The notes: generated by a model from the letters alone, not told the origin. Positions 34,396 to 43,480 are shown, counted from the stretch's first letter. The stretch is 64,000 bases of DNA from Onthophagus taurus (GCF_036711975.1 NC_091975.1:15254501-15318500), one strand, 5' to 3'. Translations and numbers: made by a program.

Positions 34396-34556
34396 TTACA
34401 ACAATTTTTACAACCCAACAGTACCCCACCCAACAGTACCCAACTCAACGTATACAAATGCTTTTTTCTTTCAAATTAAAACAATTTTTTATACTTTTTA
34501 CAATCTTTTATTATTATTATTATAATTTACAATCTATAACTGACAATGTTTATATA

Positions 34557-35000
34557 TTAAACCTTACATAAAGAACAATCCTTTCTTGCCGATGGTGGAC
34601 CATCAATATGCGTTTCCCAATGAGGCAAATTATAATGTTCAAAACAGGGCAGCTTGCTTTGTAATCGCTCATCGTTTCTATACTTCAACGGTAATTTAAA
34701 CCAAACCGCCGCCAAATCTAATGGCTTTACTTTATTGATATAATAATCGATTGGTAAATGACATAATTCGTAGTTTTTAATATTCGCAAAAGATAAATCA
34801 GATTCGTATCTTTCCATAATATCCCACACTTTATTAATTATAAAAGTTGAAAGTCCTAATCTGGTAACTAACCGCCAAAGACGTTCCATCTTGAACTGCT
34901 CTACCGCTACTACTTGTCTGCCTTTCTCAATTCGTTTACATATAGTTATAGATTTCTGAATACGTATGAAAATAAATAAAAAACATTCGACAAGGAGCAC
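34557..35000 (-). CDS. Unassigned Polinton capsid-module ORF, duplicate copy
   Basis: Identical at protein level to the ORF at 40274-40717 (described there). In this copy it is separated from the rest of the capsid module by duplication of segment B and sits between polymerase fragments, so it has lost its context. Confidence 0.5.
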   Translation of the reverse strand: MLLVECFLFIFIRIQKSITICKRIEKGRQVVAVEQFKMERLWRLVTRLGLSTFIINKVWDIMERYESDLSFANIKNYELCHLPIDYYINKVKPLDLAAVWFKLPLKYRNDERLQSKLPCFEHYNLPHWETHIDGPPSARKDCSLCKV

Positions 35001-35377
35001 ATACTTGGTCTCTTTTTATGATAGGGACACATCGGCGCACCAACCTCTAATTTGCATTCATTTTCCGGCAATTCTTTTACCGGTATTGTTAAAATTCTTT
35101 TGTTGAACGGCACAAATAACAAACGATCTCATCGAAACGAGACGCAATAATCGTACGGAAAACGTTCTCCGTTCAAGAAAACGGTTACGTTCGTTAAGTT
35201 TATATTATCAAATAATGCCATGTTTCCCTTAAATATTCCCTTTCGATTTGTTTGAAATCCGATTGTTATAAACCTAGGCGTTTCCAATTGTGGAGCAGTT
35301 TTGACGGCCCAAGATTGCTTCGTAGTTTGAGGTAATTGAGGGTACTCGTGTATTTCCCACGATCGAAAAGGAACGTA
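35001..35377 (-). pseudogene. Major capsid protein C-terminal fragment, duplicate copy
   Basis: Minus-strand coding DNA identical to 40718-41094: PFRSWEIHEYPQLPQTTKQS and LETPRFITIGFQTNRKGIFK are visible near the right end. The rest of the capsid gene is absent because segment B begins inside it at 35377. A TGA interrupts the frame after YDYCVSFR. Orphan fragment. Confidence 0.75.
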
Positions 35378-35378
35378 T

Positions 35379-36354
35379 TCTAAAATTAATAGAGTTTTAT
35401 CGTTCAGACAGTCTACCTGGTTGAAATCTTACATCGATAAGAATACAGCATTACGCCAATCCGCTAATAATTCTTTTGAAAAAGATTTTTTCAAGTTAAT
35501 GAATAATGCAGTTTTTGGTAAAACCATGGAAAATGTAGATAAACGAGTCGATGTAAGATTAGTGACCAGTTGGGATGATGTTCATACTAGCGAAATCTCC
35601 GGTCGTCCTCGTTTAGGAGCTCGAAGTTTAATTGCGAAATTAAATTTTAAAAGCATAAGCATATACACAGAAACGTTTTCGGCAATTCAAATGGATCGTC
35701 TCCATGTCGTTTACGATAAACCTCTATATGTTGGTTTTACGGTTTTAGAATTGTCTAAATTGTTAATGTATAATTTTTATTATGATTTCTTAAAACCAAA
35801 GTACGGTGAATCTATTCGCTTATGTTACATGGATACCGATAGCTTCACCGTACTAATTGATTCCGATGATGTTTATAGAGACGTGAAATTGAATTTAGAT
35901 AAATTTGACACATCGAACTACAGTCCTGATAATCAGTTTGACATAGCGTTACATAATAAAGCTGTTTTGGATAAAATGAAAGACGACAATTGCGGAAACA
36001 TAATGGTTGAATTTATCGGTTTGAGGTCTAAAGTGTATGCGAATAGGGTCGCTGATGGTCGGGTTACAAAGAAATCTAAAGGTGTTAAGAAAGCTATTGT
36101 TAAACAACATATCTTTTCAAAATTATTTAGATTGTTTAAATTCAAAATCGGTTTTATTTAAAAAACAAACGTTATTTAGAAGTTTCAATCATAACATATT
36201 TACAGCATTACAAAATAAATTGGTTCTATCACCAAATGACTCCAAGCGATATATTTGTAATAATGGAATTAATACATTCGCTTGGGGTCATTATAGTATT
36301 AATGACGATAGTACATACTTTAATTTTAAGTTAATTTATTCGTATTTATTGTAA
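35379..36354 (+). pseudogene. Polymerase B C-terminal half, duplicate copy (segment A')
   Basis: Repeats 32328-33303: open from the junction through motif B (KLMNNAVFGKTMEN) and motif C (CYMDTDSF), with the same frameshift near 36110 and the same C-terminus (FAWGHYSINDDSTYF). No exonuclease domain and no motif A, so it cannot act as a polymerase. The whole segment A' spans 35379-36873. Confidence 0.95.
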
Positions 36355-36423
36355 TTTATTGAAAAGTTCTCGATGGTTTAATTGTTTATTCGCTTTACTT
36401 TCTGTTTACATCACACTTTAGCT

Positions 36424-36591
36424 ATGGTTCAAATCTCATTGGTAAGTATGTTAATTTACACCATCGAGTTTTTTTTTATTGTTTTAATTCAATTGCAGGA
36501 TTTTAAAGTCTATATACCTAAACGTTATGAAAATGAGATTTTAAAGGACGATACGTTTCCAATTTTAAAATCTTCAACCAATTCTTTGTGA
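36424..36591 (+). CDS. Small accessory ORF with 57-bp intron, second copy
   Basis: Same as 33373-33540, with the intron at 36442-36498 (GTAAGTATG to TTGCAG). In this copy the downstream region keeps its original continuation into the related ORF at 36873-37309. Confidence 0.5.
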   Translation: MVQISLVSMLIYTIEFFFIVLIQLQDFKVYIPKRYENEILKDDTFPILKSSTNSL

Positions 36592-36872
36592 ATTTAAGAC
36601 TGAAAAAAGAATTCATGTATTTGAGCTTTACGGGATGTTGCCCATCGAAATCATATTGAGATTGTGGAGAACATGGTTTACCAACCATTGGGATGTGTTG
36701 GGAACACTTAGGATCGATTTATTTTTTATACTGTGAGTAATTTCTATTGTTTCTCGAATTTTCCTTTTGATAATTTTATTTTTTTAAATTTTATCAACAG
36801 TTGTTATTGGAAATTTGTTTATCTAGAGAGATGTTATTGCGTCTAACCACATTATTTTTTTTTGCGGTTACA

Positions 36873-37309
36873 GTATCTCTACCGCCTGGTGCGAAATTTA
36901 TTTATTCCGAACTTACACTCCAAACTGTTCACTTGAAGTTTATACACCGCTTATTGAAAAGATGGAACAGCTAAATCGTTTAGGACAGTGTGAATTTTTA
37001 CCTAAGAAAAAAGTGAGTGATTTACATTTACATACACCGTATCCAATTGTAGCAGCTAAACGTATTCCAAGCCGAGCTTGGCCTACGGCAATTGTTGAAC
37101 TGGAAGCTGGATTTATTGTATTTCTACCTAAACGTATTGCTGAAGTGATTTCCGATGCTGAAATTGTTGAACTACGTGAAATCTGTTTGGTATATCTTGG
37201 AGAACTTGAACTTAACAAGACATGTACTGTGCAAAAGATTGAATTTATAAAGAAGAAGAAGAAGAATATTGGTTCAAATGATGAAATTCCATCGGCATCT
37301 ATTTCTTAA
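36873..37309 (+). CDS. Polinton accessory protein with VFLPKR motif, 3' exon
   Basis: The frame is open from the acceptor-like TTTGCGGTTACAG at 36860-36872 (STAWCEIYLFRTYTPNCSLE), through ATG 36962, to TAA at 37307. The recognisable core is KVSDLHLHTPYPIVAAKRIP, then TAIVELEAGFIVFLPKRIAE, then a Lys-rich tail. I know this arrangement (…PYPI.AAKR…, F.VFLPKR…) as a recurrent small protein near insect Polintons; a beta-barrel, ssDNA-binding type fold is plausible but is inference. The last codons come from the junction with the terminal repeat, so the C-terminus is probably not original. The upstream exon(s) are unresolved. Confidence 0.5.
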
Positions 37310-37731
37310 ATGTAGTCATTTCAATTTAATCACAGATTATATTATATATTGGTTTTTTTATATATTATGCTAATATAATTTATTGTTAATTTGAAATGTT
37401 TAATTTTTCAGCTCAAGTTACGCTAATTTACAGTTCAATTCTCAATCATAGCTAGCGTCATTATATTTAAATTTTTCTGTTTAATTTTATAAAAAATTCC
37501 TAAATCTAGTACTTACAGCACTCAATCATAGGTGGCGCCATTGTATTTAAATTTTTCTATTTAATTTTCTAAAAATCCCTAGATCTCTAGTTACTTTTAA
37601 TACCAACCTAATTTTTTTCCCCAAAACTTTAGTTGGTATCCCCCCCCTATACCTAATACATTGAGGCGTGACGTCACCGCAGGATTGGCAGGATTAACTT
37701 CCGGTCTAGAACCGGATATTCTTACGCTACT
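37305..37731. repeat. Polinton right terminal repeat (Maverick 1)
   Basis: Direct copy of 50668-51141 with scattered changes and one 54-bp length difference. It ends ...ATTCTTACGCTACT at 37731; read inward this is AGTAGCGTAAG, the AGT-type terminus expected for Polintons. Internally AATACCAACCTAATTTTTTT and TTAGTTGGTATCC form an inverted pair. The inner end starts with the first codons of the 52-aa gene found intact at 50684, so the copy is truncated there. It abuts the ATPase gene. Confidence 0.85.
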
Positions 37732-38015
37732 TTTATAGGTTCAATTAAACGTCTTAAAAAATCGTACTTATTTTGGTATAACGAATTGGAGCATAAGTAT
37801 AAGTTTAGGAAGCGGAAGCCATTACGTGCAAGTAAAAGCGATAACATAGCATTTGTTTTTCCGACACCAGAGGGTCCTACAATTAAACCTCGCTTACATT
37901 TTCCACCAAATAAATTACTGTGTCTTGTAAAATGTTCTTCGGTGGTACCTTTACTAAAATTTAGTATTGGCAGTGTTAGCGGTTGCGGTAAACACTTTAG
38001 TTTCTTATCGATCAT
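37722..38015 (-). pseudogene. Polinton packaging ATPase (FtsK/A32-like), truncated
   Basis: N-terminal 97 residues of a viral-type DNA-packaging ATPase. Walker A (GLIVGPSGVGKTNAMLSLLL) is intact and is followed by YLCSNSLYQNKYDFLRRLIE. The Walker B aspartates and arginine finger are missing: coding DNA runs into the terminal repeat of Maverick 1 and stops at a TAA inside AGTAGCGTAAG. Polinton ATPases are usually over 200 aa. It should pump element DNA into capsids. It heads away from the other minus-strand capsid-module genes and is the last of them. Confidence 0.88.
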
Positions 38016-38209
38016 GATTCTCGCACTAAATGAATTATGACATTAACAGGATAAGACTGAATAAAAATTTAGCAAATGTAACTTTATATAGAGACATAAA
38101 ATATATTGATTTATATAAAAATAATATCAATGTAACTTAATAATTAACTTAAAAATTAACTTAAAAATTAACATAAAAATTAACTTAATAAAAAGAGGAG
38201 AAGGAGTAG

Positions 38210-38564
38210 TTACCACTCCTCCTCTTCTGGATGTAATTGGTTCGTTTCTTCGTAAGGCGGTGGTGCTGCTGGTGCCGGAGTCGTTGCCGGAGTCGTTGCC
38301 AGAGTCGTTGCCGGAGTCGGTGAACTAACGGCTGTGGTGCAGTGGTTAATATGCATGTTGTGCACATGCACTTCGCCCCTCACCACAGCCGATTCTGACA
38401 CACTCTGCACCTAAAAAGATAAAATTAATGACTTGGAAAAAAGGATTATAAATATAACGTACCAATTTAAACAGTGCCTCTACTTTCACCTCCAACGAGG
38501 CAACTTTCCGCTCCACATTACATAATCTGATCATGTGATTATAACTCATGTTGTTGGAAGTCAT
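38210..38564 (-). CDS. Unassigned capsid-module protein, spliced (about 100 aa)
   Basis: Exon 1 38564-38463 encodes MTSNNMSYNHMIRLCNVERK ending in a heptad-like ALEVKVEALFKL-type helix. A 52-bp intron follows (38411-38462; GTACGT...TTTTAG). Exon 2 38410-38210 encodes VQSVSESAVVRGEVHVHNMH, a Thr/Pro/Ala repeat (ATTPATTPA) and an acidic end (HPEEEEW). Frame is kept across the junction (phase 0). It starts 7 bp after the stop of the upstream 322-aa gene. I do not recognise the family; coiled-coil plus low-complexity linker suggests a virion structural or scaffold role. Confidence 0.6.
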
Positions 38565-38571
38565 CTTTAAG

Positions 38572-39540
38572 CTAGGAAGGGAAGTTTACGCTATTAGTAG
38601 TGAAACTAGATAAAATAGATTCAGCCTTTTTAATTTCACAGGTTAATGATGCTATGGTGATGTCGAGCGATATTGTTAAACGGTTGTTACAGCTCGACGC
38701 CAGCCCTTCTCTAAACTGTGAAAGTTCTCTCAAAGAGGTCTGCAATTGAAGAACCTTTGCATGAAGGTCTTTATAAAAATTTTGATACAAACTATTAATT
38801 TCTACTGCTGTACACATTGCGTTTGAAAAAAGGCTGGCAGACACATCGGAAATATCTGAAGTAGCAGGAATATTAGCAGGAATATTGTCAACCCTTAAGA
38901 TGTGTACTTTCGGGCTTAACGAAGGAATTTCGGTGTTAGGGATATTTGAGTTAGTAACGGGAGCCAATGAAGCTTTAGAAGAAGAAAAAGGAGCCTTAAT
39001 AGCTTTAAGATACTTCCGGTTTACGGTACTACAGTGTTGTGATACCGCCATTAAAGCAAGAGAGTCGTCGGATTTATCGGACACGTTCTCGGTAACCACT
39101 TTCGACTGTGTCATTTCAACCTTCGACGGGGTCGCTGGTTCAACTGACACATACTTGCGTTGGCTACGTCGCGACCGAGCACGTGCCTCCCTTCTTTCTT
39201 GTCTTTCCTCTCTATACTTTTCTGACGGTACCCACACACCAGCAGCCTTCTTCCAATGTTCACGGCTCCCCGAATTCCGACGAAGTGAAAGGCGTTTCAC
39301 ATTTTTATCGTCGACATTCGCGGAACCTGCAACGTTCAGAAGCGACGGATCTTGCTGCGCATTAGATTCCACGTTAGGATCCATTGGCTGCTCATTAGGC
39401 TGCACGTTTGGATCCAGCGCCTTCTCAACAGTCGATATGTTCAACAGGTTCATGTCAAAACTGTTTAACAGGAATGGCTCCTGGCTGCTGGCGAAACCGG
39501 GAGCAGTTAAATCAATTTGACTAAAACCGTCTTGAGACAT
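38572..39540 (-). CDS. Unassigned 322-aa capsid-module protein
   Basis: Start taken at ATG 39540 because a splice acceptor (TTTTTTTATCAAG) ends at 39541 immediately before it; stop at 38572. The N-terminus is acidic and Asn/Gln/Pro-rich (DPNVQPNEQPMDPNVESNAQ), the middle strongly basic (EKYREERQERREARARSRRS), the C-terminus helical with heptads (FYKDLHAKVLQLQTSLRELS). No enzyme motif. Position between the capsid and ATPase genes and the basic middle fit a minor virion or DNA-binding core protein, but that is inference from place and composition. Intact ORF. Confidence 0.6.
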   Translation of the reverse strand: MSQDGFSQIDLTAPGFASSQEPFLLNSFDMNLLNISTVEKALDPNVQPNEQPMDPNVESNAQQDPSLLNVAGSANVDDKNVKRLSLRRNSGSREHWKKAAGVWVPSEKYREERQERREARARSRRSQRKYVSVEPATPSKVEMTQSKVVTENVSDKSDDSLALMAVSQHCSTVNRKYLKAIKAPFSSSKASLAPVTNSNIPNTEIPSLSPKVHILRVDNIPANIPATSDISDVSASLFSNAMCTAVEINSLYQNFYKDLHAKVLQLQTSLRELSQFREGLASSCNNRLTISLDITIASLTCEIKKAESILSSFTTNSVNFPS

Positions 39541-39821
39541 CTTGATAAAAAAAAGATTCATACATTAATTTATTTTATTTTAATAAAAAATCATGTATAC
39601 TTACATCGCTTGATGAAAAGAACGTTAAAATCTAATTGCAGTGGGTACTGAATGATAGGATGTGAATGATAAAAAATTATCGTAGATATTAGGATACAAA
39701 CGTTCGAATAATAAAGTTATGCTTACCAACAAAAAATAAGATTTAAAATAGAAGGAGCTATAGGAATGAAAAAAACAGATTAGCAACAATATATGCAAAG
39801 GAAAAGAAGGCTATACTTACC
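39541..39821 (-). other. Spliced leader region with short introns
   Basis: On the minus strand several strong splice sites lie upstream of the 322-aa gene: donor GTAAGTATAG (39820) to acceptor TTCCTATAG (39758), 63 bp; donor GTAAGCATAA (39726); donor GTAAGTATAC (39604) to acceptor TTTATCAAG (39541), 64 bp. They imply a leader built from small exons. The same sites exist in the duplicate at 33823-34104. Confidence 0.5.
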
Positions 39822-40273
39822 AGAAAAAAGTCGCCGAGATAACGAAGTTATCAAAACTGATCGAACTGATCAAACAAAAAATGGAAGTGATCAGAATTTT
39901 AGATTACAACTCCGAATCCCCACTCCCATCCCTACTCTTCCATCTCCACTTTTGGGAGGAGCCTGAGGAGGAGCGTGGGAGGAGCTTCAATAAACAATCC
40001 TTTTCCTTTTTCTTTTTTTCTTCTTTTTTTTCCTCTTTTTTTCTTCTTTTTTTCCTTTTTTTCTCTTCTTTCCTTCTTCTTCTCTTCCTTTTTCTTGATT
40101 TTTCTTTTCAATTTACAACAATTTTTACAACCCAACAGTACCCCACCCAACAGTACCCATCTCAACGTATACAAATGCTTTTTTCTTTCAAATTAAAACA
40201 ATTTTTTATACTTTTTACAATCTTTTATTATTATTATTATAATTTACAATCTATAACTGACAATGTTTATATA

Positions 40274-40717
40274 TTAAACCTTACATAAAGAACAATCCTT
40301 TCTTGCCGATGGTGGACCATCAATATGCGTTTCCCAATGAGGCAAATTATAATGTTCAAAACAGGGCAGCTTGCTTTGTAATCGCTCATCGTTTCTATAC
40401 TTCAACGGTAATTTAAACCAAACCGCCGCCAAATCTAATGGCTTTACTTTATTGATATAATAATCGATTGGTAAATGACATAATTCGTAGTTTTTAATAT
40501 TCGCAAAAGATAAATCAGATTCGTATCTTTCCATAATATCCCACACTTTATTAATTATAAAAGTTGAAAGTCCTAATCTGGTAACTAACCGCCAAAGACG
40601 TTCCATCTTGAACTGCTCTACCGCTACTACTTGTCTGCCTTTCTCAATTCGTTTACATATAGTTATAGATTTCTGAATACGTATGAAAATAAATAAAAAA
40701 CATTCGACAAGGAGCAC
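40274..40717 (-). CDS. Unassigned capsid-module protein (up to 147 aa)
   Basis: Minus-strand ORF; the likely start is the internal MERLWRLVTRLGLSTFIINK rather than the hydrophobic first Met. The C-terminus is WFKLPLKYRNDERLQSKLPC, then PHWETHIDGPPSARKDCSLC. The paired cysteines at the end and earlier Cys/His (PCFEHYNLPHWETH) could bind zinc. I do not recognise a family. It follows the capsid gene on the same strand and precedes a polypurine tract. A duplicate is at 34557-35000. Confidence 0.5.
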   Translation of the reverse strand: MLLVECFLFIFIRIQKSITICKRIEKGRQVVAVEQFKMERLWRLVTRLGLSTFIINKVWDIMERYESDLSFANIKNYELCHLPIDYYINKVKPLDLAAVWFKLPLKYRNDERLQSKLPCFEHYNLPHWETHIDGPPSARKDCSLCKV

Positions 40718-41795
40718 ATACTTGGTCTCTTTTTATGATAGGGACACATCGGCGCACCAACCTCTAATTTGCATTCATTTTCCGGCAATTCTTTTACCGG
40801 TATTGTTAAAATTCTTTTGTTGAACGGCACAAATAACAAACGATCTCATCGAAACGAGACGCAATAATCGTACGGAAAACGTTCTCCGTTCAAGAAAACG
40901 GTTACGTTCGTTAAGTTTATATTATCAAATAATGCCATGTTTCCCTTAAATATTCCCTTTCGATTTGTTTGAAATCCGATTGTTATAAACCTAGGCGTTT
41001 CCAATTGTGGAGCAGTTTTGACGGCCCAAGATTGCTTCGTAGTTTGAGGTAATTGAGGGTACTCGTGTATTTCCCACGATCGAAAAGGAACGTGAATGTC
41101 TACGTTTCATTCCGATAGTTTTGTTAATGCCAACTGTTCGCGTAATCCAACCGCCACGTGAGGAAATCTCCATATAATTTTATTAATGATCAATTTCAAT
41201 TTTTCGTCGTTCGGAGCAGCTGCCGGTTGAAAGATGACGTCAGTATCATCGTGTCCGCGAATTAGCACAAGTTCCTGTCGAACTTTCATCATGATCTTTC
41301 TGAAATCTTCTGCGAATCCTAACAACGACCGAAATTTCCATTTTTGTCTAAAGCCTTTGAAACACCCGCTACGTCATCTTTCCAAGGTTTTATGTGCCAA
41401 CCGGCGTTCTCTAATTTCACCACCTCGTTCTGTGTAGATGAGAAATAACCCTTCATGCATGAGCTTATACCGACGTTCCACACACCATTAACATGTACTC
41501 CGTTAATAAGATATCGAATAACGCTAAACATAAATGCAACGGGATTGTTAACCAATTGCCCCGTTGCGCTGGCATCTTTTGTTATACTTCCATCCGCGGC
41601 TAACTTACGAACGCTACCCTCGACGTATAGATAACTCTCGCTCGGTAAAGTATAATTATCTATTTCCGGAATTGAAATTCTAATTTCGTCATTGTTATCG
41701 AACGTGGTCGATCCAAACGGTTGATGCGAATGGAATTCATAACTTACGATAGAGTGATCTGTTTTTATCTTATCGGTTACTTTTAAAATGTCCAT
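40718..41795 (-). pseudogene. Polinton major capsid protein (double jelly-roll), interrupted
   Basis: ATG at 41795 starts MDILKVTDKIKTDHSIVSYE, then STTFDNNDEIRISIPEIDNY, ESYLYVEGSVRK, RYLINGVHVNGVWNVGISSC and VVKLENAGWHIKPW: the N-terminal jelly-roll signature shared by insect Polinton capsid proteins. A frameshift near 41325 moves the frame to GFAEDFRKIMMKVRQELVLI. TGA at about 41110 follows LTKLSE. The C-terminal roll continues (WEIHEYPQLPQ, LETPRFITIGFQT), with another TGA near 40843. It would form the virion shell if intact. Upstream, 73 bp separate the start from the terminus of Maverick 2 at 41869. Confidence 0.85.
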
Positions 41796-41868
41796 TACTT
41801 TAACACTTCGTATCCTAACTGAACTAAATACCTTCGATTGACTGGTGATAATCGATGAATGGATCGTC

Positions 41869-42020
41869 AGTAGTATAGAAACGCCGATTCTAGATAAGAG
41901 GTTGCTCCACATGACGTCATCAACCCAATGTAAAAGGATAAGGAAGGGTACCAACCTATGGCTGTGGAGAAAACAAATATAGGTTGGTATTGGAAAAGGA
42001 ACTAGATCTGGTTACTTTTA
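41869..42020. repeat. Polinton left terminal inverted repeat (Maverick 2)
   Basis: Begins AGTAGTATAGAAACGCCG and aligns, reversed, with the right end at 51141: AGTAGT-TA, CCG-TTCTAGA, GTTGCTCC, TGACGTCA, CAATGTA, GGGTACCAACC, then AAATATAGGTTGGTATT and AACTAGATCT. Similarity fades after about 150 bp. Gaps and substitutions show that the two ends have diverged. No 6-bp target duplication matches (ATCGTC left, AAAGTT right). Confidence 0.85.
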
Positions 42021-42087
42021 AAAAAAGAGCAGATCATCTGGCAGCTCGTAAGACGTTTTCCATTAACAATAAATATGGTAAAAGGAG

Positions 42088-42321
42088 TAAATCCAACTCA
42101 ACTTCGAATAAATTTTTTCTTTGGTTTAAACTCACAAAGACTGAAAAAAAAAGAAAAAAAAACACAGAGACGACTATGAGAAATTGCGCGCGGTTTACGT
42201 TTGACGGATAAATCCAACTCAACTTCGAATAAATTTTTTCTTTGGTTTAAACTCACAGAGAGCGAAAAAAAGAAAAACACAGAGACGACTACGAGACATT
42301 GCGCGCGGTTTACGTTTGACA
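42088..42321. repeat. Two tandem copies of a 121-bp unit
   Basis: TAAATCCAACTCAACTTCG starts at 42088 and 42209; each unit ends GCGCGCGGTTTACGTTTGAC. The copies differ mainly in A-run length and a few bases. Located just inside the left terminus of Maverick 2, in non-coding DNA; could hold promoter or replication signals, but nothing decides that. Confidence 0.85.
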
Positions 42322-42359
42322 CGTTCGGTTTCTAAAGTAAAACTGATTATGAGTTACGC

Positions 42360-42540
42360 GATACAATGCTTTCCTCGCCGGGGCGGAAGTGTCAACTTAC
42401 GACAATCGGCGCGGCGCATCACCAAGTAAAGTGCAATGCACCTCGCTGACGGGAGTGTTAAGTTACAATCGGCGCGGCGCGCTGCAATAATGCTGAACAA
42501 TGGAATAATTGACCTAAATGAAATGCTATATATATAATTA
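42360..42540. repeat. Direct repeat flanking the polymerase module (left copy)
   Basis: AGTAAAGTGCAATGCACC (42426) and CAATAATGCTGAACAATGGA (42486) recur, diverged, at 47776 (AGTAAAGTTCAATGCACC) and 47830 (CAATAATGCTGAGCAATAGA) in the same orientation, both followed by AAATGAAAT. Locally CGGCGCGGCGC also occurs twice (42400, 42470). The repeat pair brackets the polymerase and 137-aa genes. Confidence 0.75.
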
Positions 42541-42758
42541 ATATTAAGAAAGTAAAAAAAAATAATACAAATTATAAAATTTTTTTAATGCGTTTTCATT
42601 AACAAAAATGATGTACGTAAAAAAAAATACATTTAAATAAAAGAAGGAAAAGGTTTAAATAATACAATTTAATTTTCCCAATTAACCCAATTTAAATATA
42701 TTGAAACATTTTAAAATACAATCTTGAAAGTTTATACACAATTAAATATATACAAAAT

Positions 42759-43172
42759 TTAACAATCGGTAAAATTAACAAATATAGTATTTGCATTACG
42801 ATACACATGCCAATAGTTATAATTGTAATAACAATCGTTAATATATTCAAAATCATTAACATTAATATGGTCGTCAATAATTAATTTAGCTGATTCATTA
42901 TCAGGAAAGTATCCATTAACTTTTAGGAAATTTTTAAATTTTCGATGATCTTCAAAGTCTTCATCACTACCAACATACAGAATATCACCCTTGCGATAAA
43001 CCCTCCATATGTTATTTTCAAATTCACAAAACTGTACAAATTGCGAATCATTTATTTTATCACCATCGATGTCTCGTATGTCTACAAGTACCAAATCGAG
43101 CTGAGTAATTTCTTCTGGGAAATCGGTATTTAAACACTGCTTCAGTTTAAGCCGAAAGTCAGTCCAAGACAT
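42759..43172 (-). CDS. Unassigned 137-aa Polinton protein with internal repeat
   Basis: Start chosen at ATG 43172 (MSWTDFRLKLKQCLNTDFPE); an upstream in-frame ATG at 43247 would add 25 unlikely residues. Acidic protein with two related blocks, NNIWRVYRKGDILYVGSDED and YNYWHVYRNANTIFVNFTDC, each a W-x-VYR strand followed by a I-x-V strand, so it looks like an internal duplication of a small beta unit. Stop at 42759. It lies downstream of polymerase B on the same strand and is intact. No family recognised. Confidence 0.6.
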   Translation of the reverse strand: MSWTDFRLKLKQCLNTDFPEEITQLDLVLVDIRDIDGDKINDSQFVQFCEFENNIWRVYRKGDILYVGSDEDFEDHRKFKNFLKVNGYFPDNESAKLIIDDHINVNDFEYINDCYYNYNYWHVYRNANTIFVNFTDC

Positions 43173-43480
43173 TATGACGACGATGTGAACACTTCGATTT
43201 TTAAAAGGTAACTGAGACACATATGATTTAAATTTACAATTAAACATAATTTATTAAAAGTCAACTAAATAACAGCAGAATTTAACTTACAACTAAAATG
43301 GATTTACATCAAAAATTTAAATAATAAAAAGGATTTCAATGGAGTAATGTTAACAAATACCTTAGTGGCCGAATTGAACTTACAACATAAAGGGAATAGA
43401 AAATCACATTTAAACGCGATTCGCAATTCAACCATCGAAATCCTTTTTTTACAATTATATAATCAAAAAATATAAACTAT

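Larger units (their letters stand above)
33823..35378. repeat. Segment B, first copy (1.55-kb duplication of capsid-module DNA)
   Basis: Matches 39540-41094 at an offset of 5717 bp with very few changes (for example CCCAACTCAACG versus CCCATCTCAACG and one or two in the pyrimidine tract). It carries, on the minus strand, the end of the major capsid protein gene, a 147-codon ORF and a leader with introns. Here it is sandwiched between the two copies of segment A and is cut off from the rest of the capsid module. Confidence 0.95.
26700..37731 (+). mobile_element. Maverick/Polinton 1, incomplete and rearranged
   Basis: Grouped from an integrase remnant (minus, 26700-26945), a polymerase B gene (plus, 29416-33303), small accessory genes (33373-33540, 36424-36591 and 36873-37309) and a terminal repeat closing at 37731 whose end (reverse complement AGTAGCGTAAG) matches Maverick 2. 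No inverted left terminus was found, so the left limit is uncertain. It is enlarged by the A-B-A' duplication (32328-36873). The ORFs at 27655-29048 lie between integrase and polymerase and may be cargo. Polintons are self-synthesising, virus-like DNA transposons. Confidence 0.6.
39540..41094. repeat. Segment B', second copy in its native capsid-module position
   Basis: Near-identical to 33823-35378. Its left edge is exactly the splice acceptor before the 322-aa gene and its right edge lies inside the capsid gene (AAAGGAACGT|GAATGTC). Capsid coding continues beyond the right edge here but not in the first copy, so this is the source. Confidence 0.9.

Noticed and set aside
34164..34571. Phe/Ser-rich and Lys/Glu-rich ORFs on either strand (also 39881-40288) as genes
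   Set aside because: They are translations of the polypyrimidine tract and its complement.
38885..39520. Plus-strand 211-codon ORF opposite the 322-aa gene
   Set aside because: Antisense shadow; the minus strand has a well-placed start after a splice acceptor and sensible composition.
41984..42322. Lys- or Phe-rich short ORFs on both strands over the 121-bp tandem repeat
   Set aside because: Repeat-derived, low complexity, no conserved motif.
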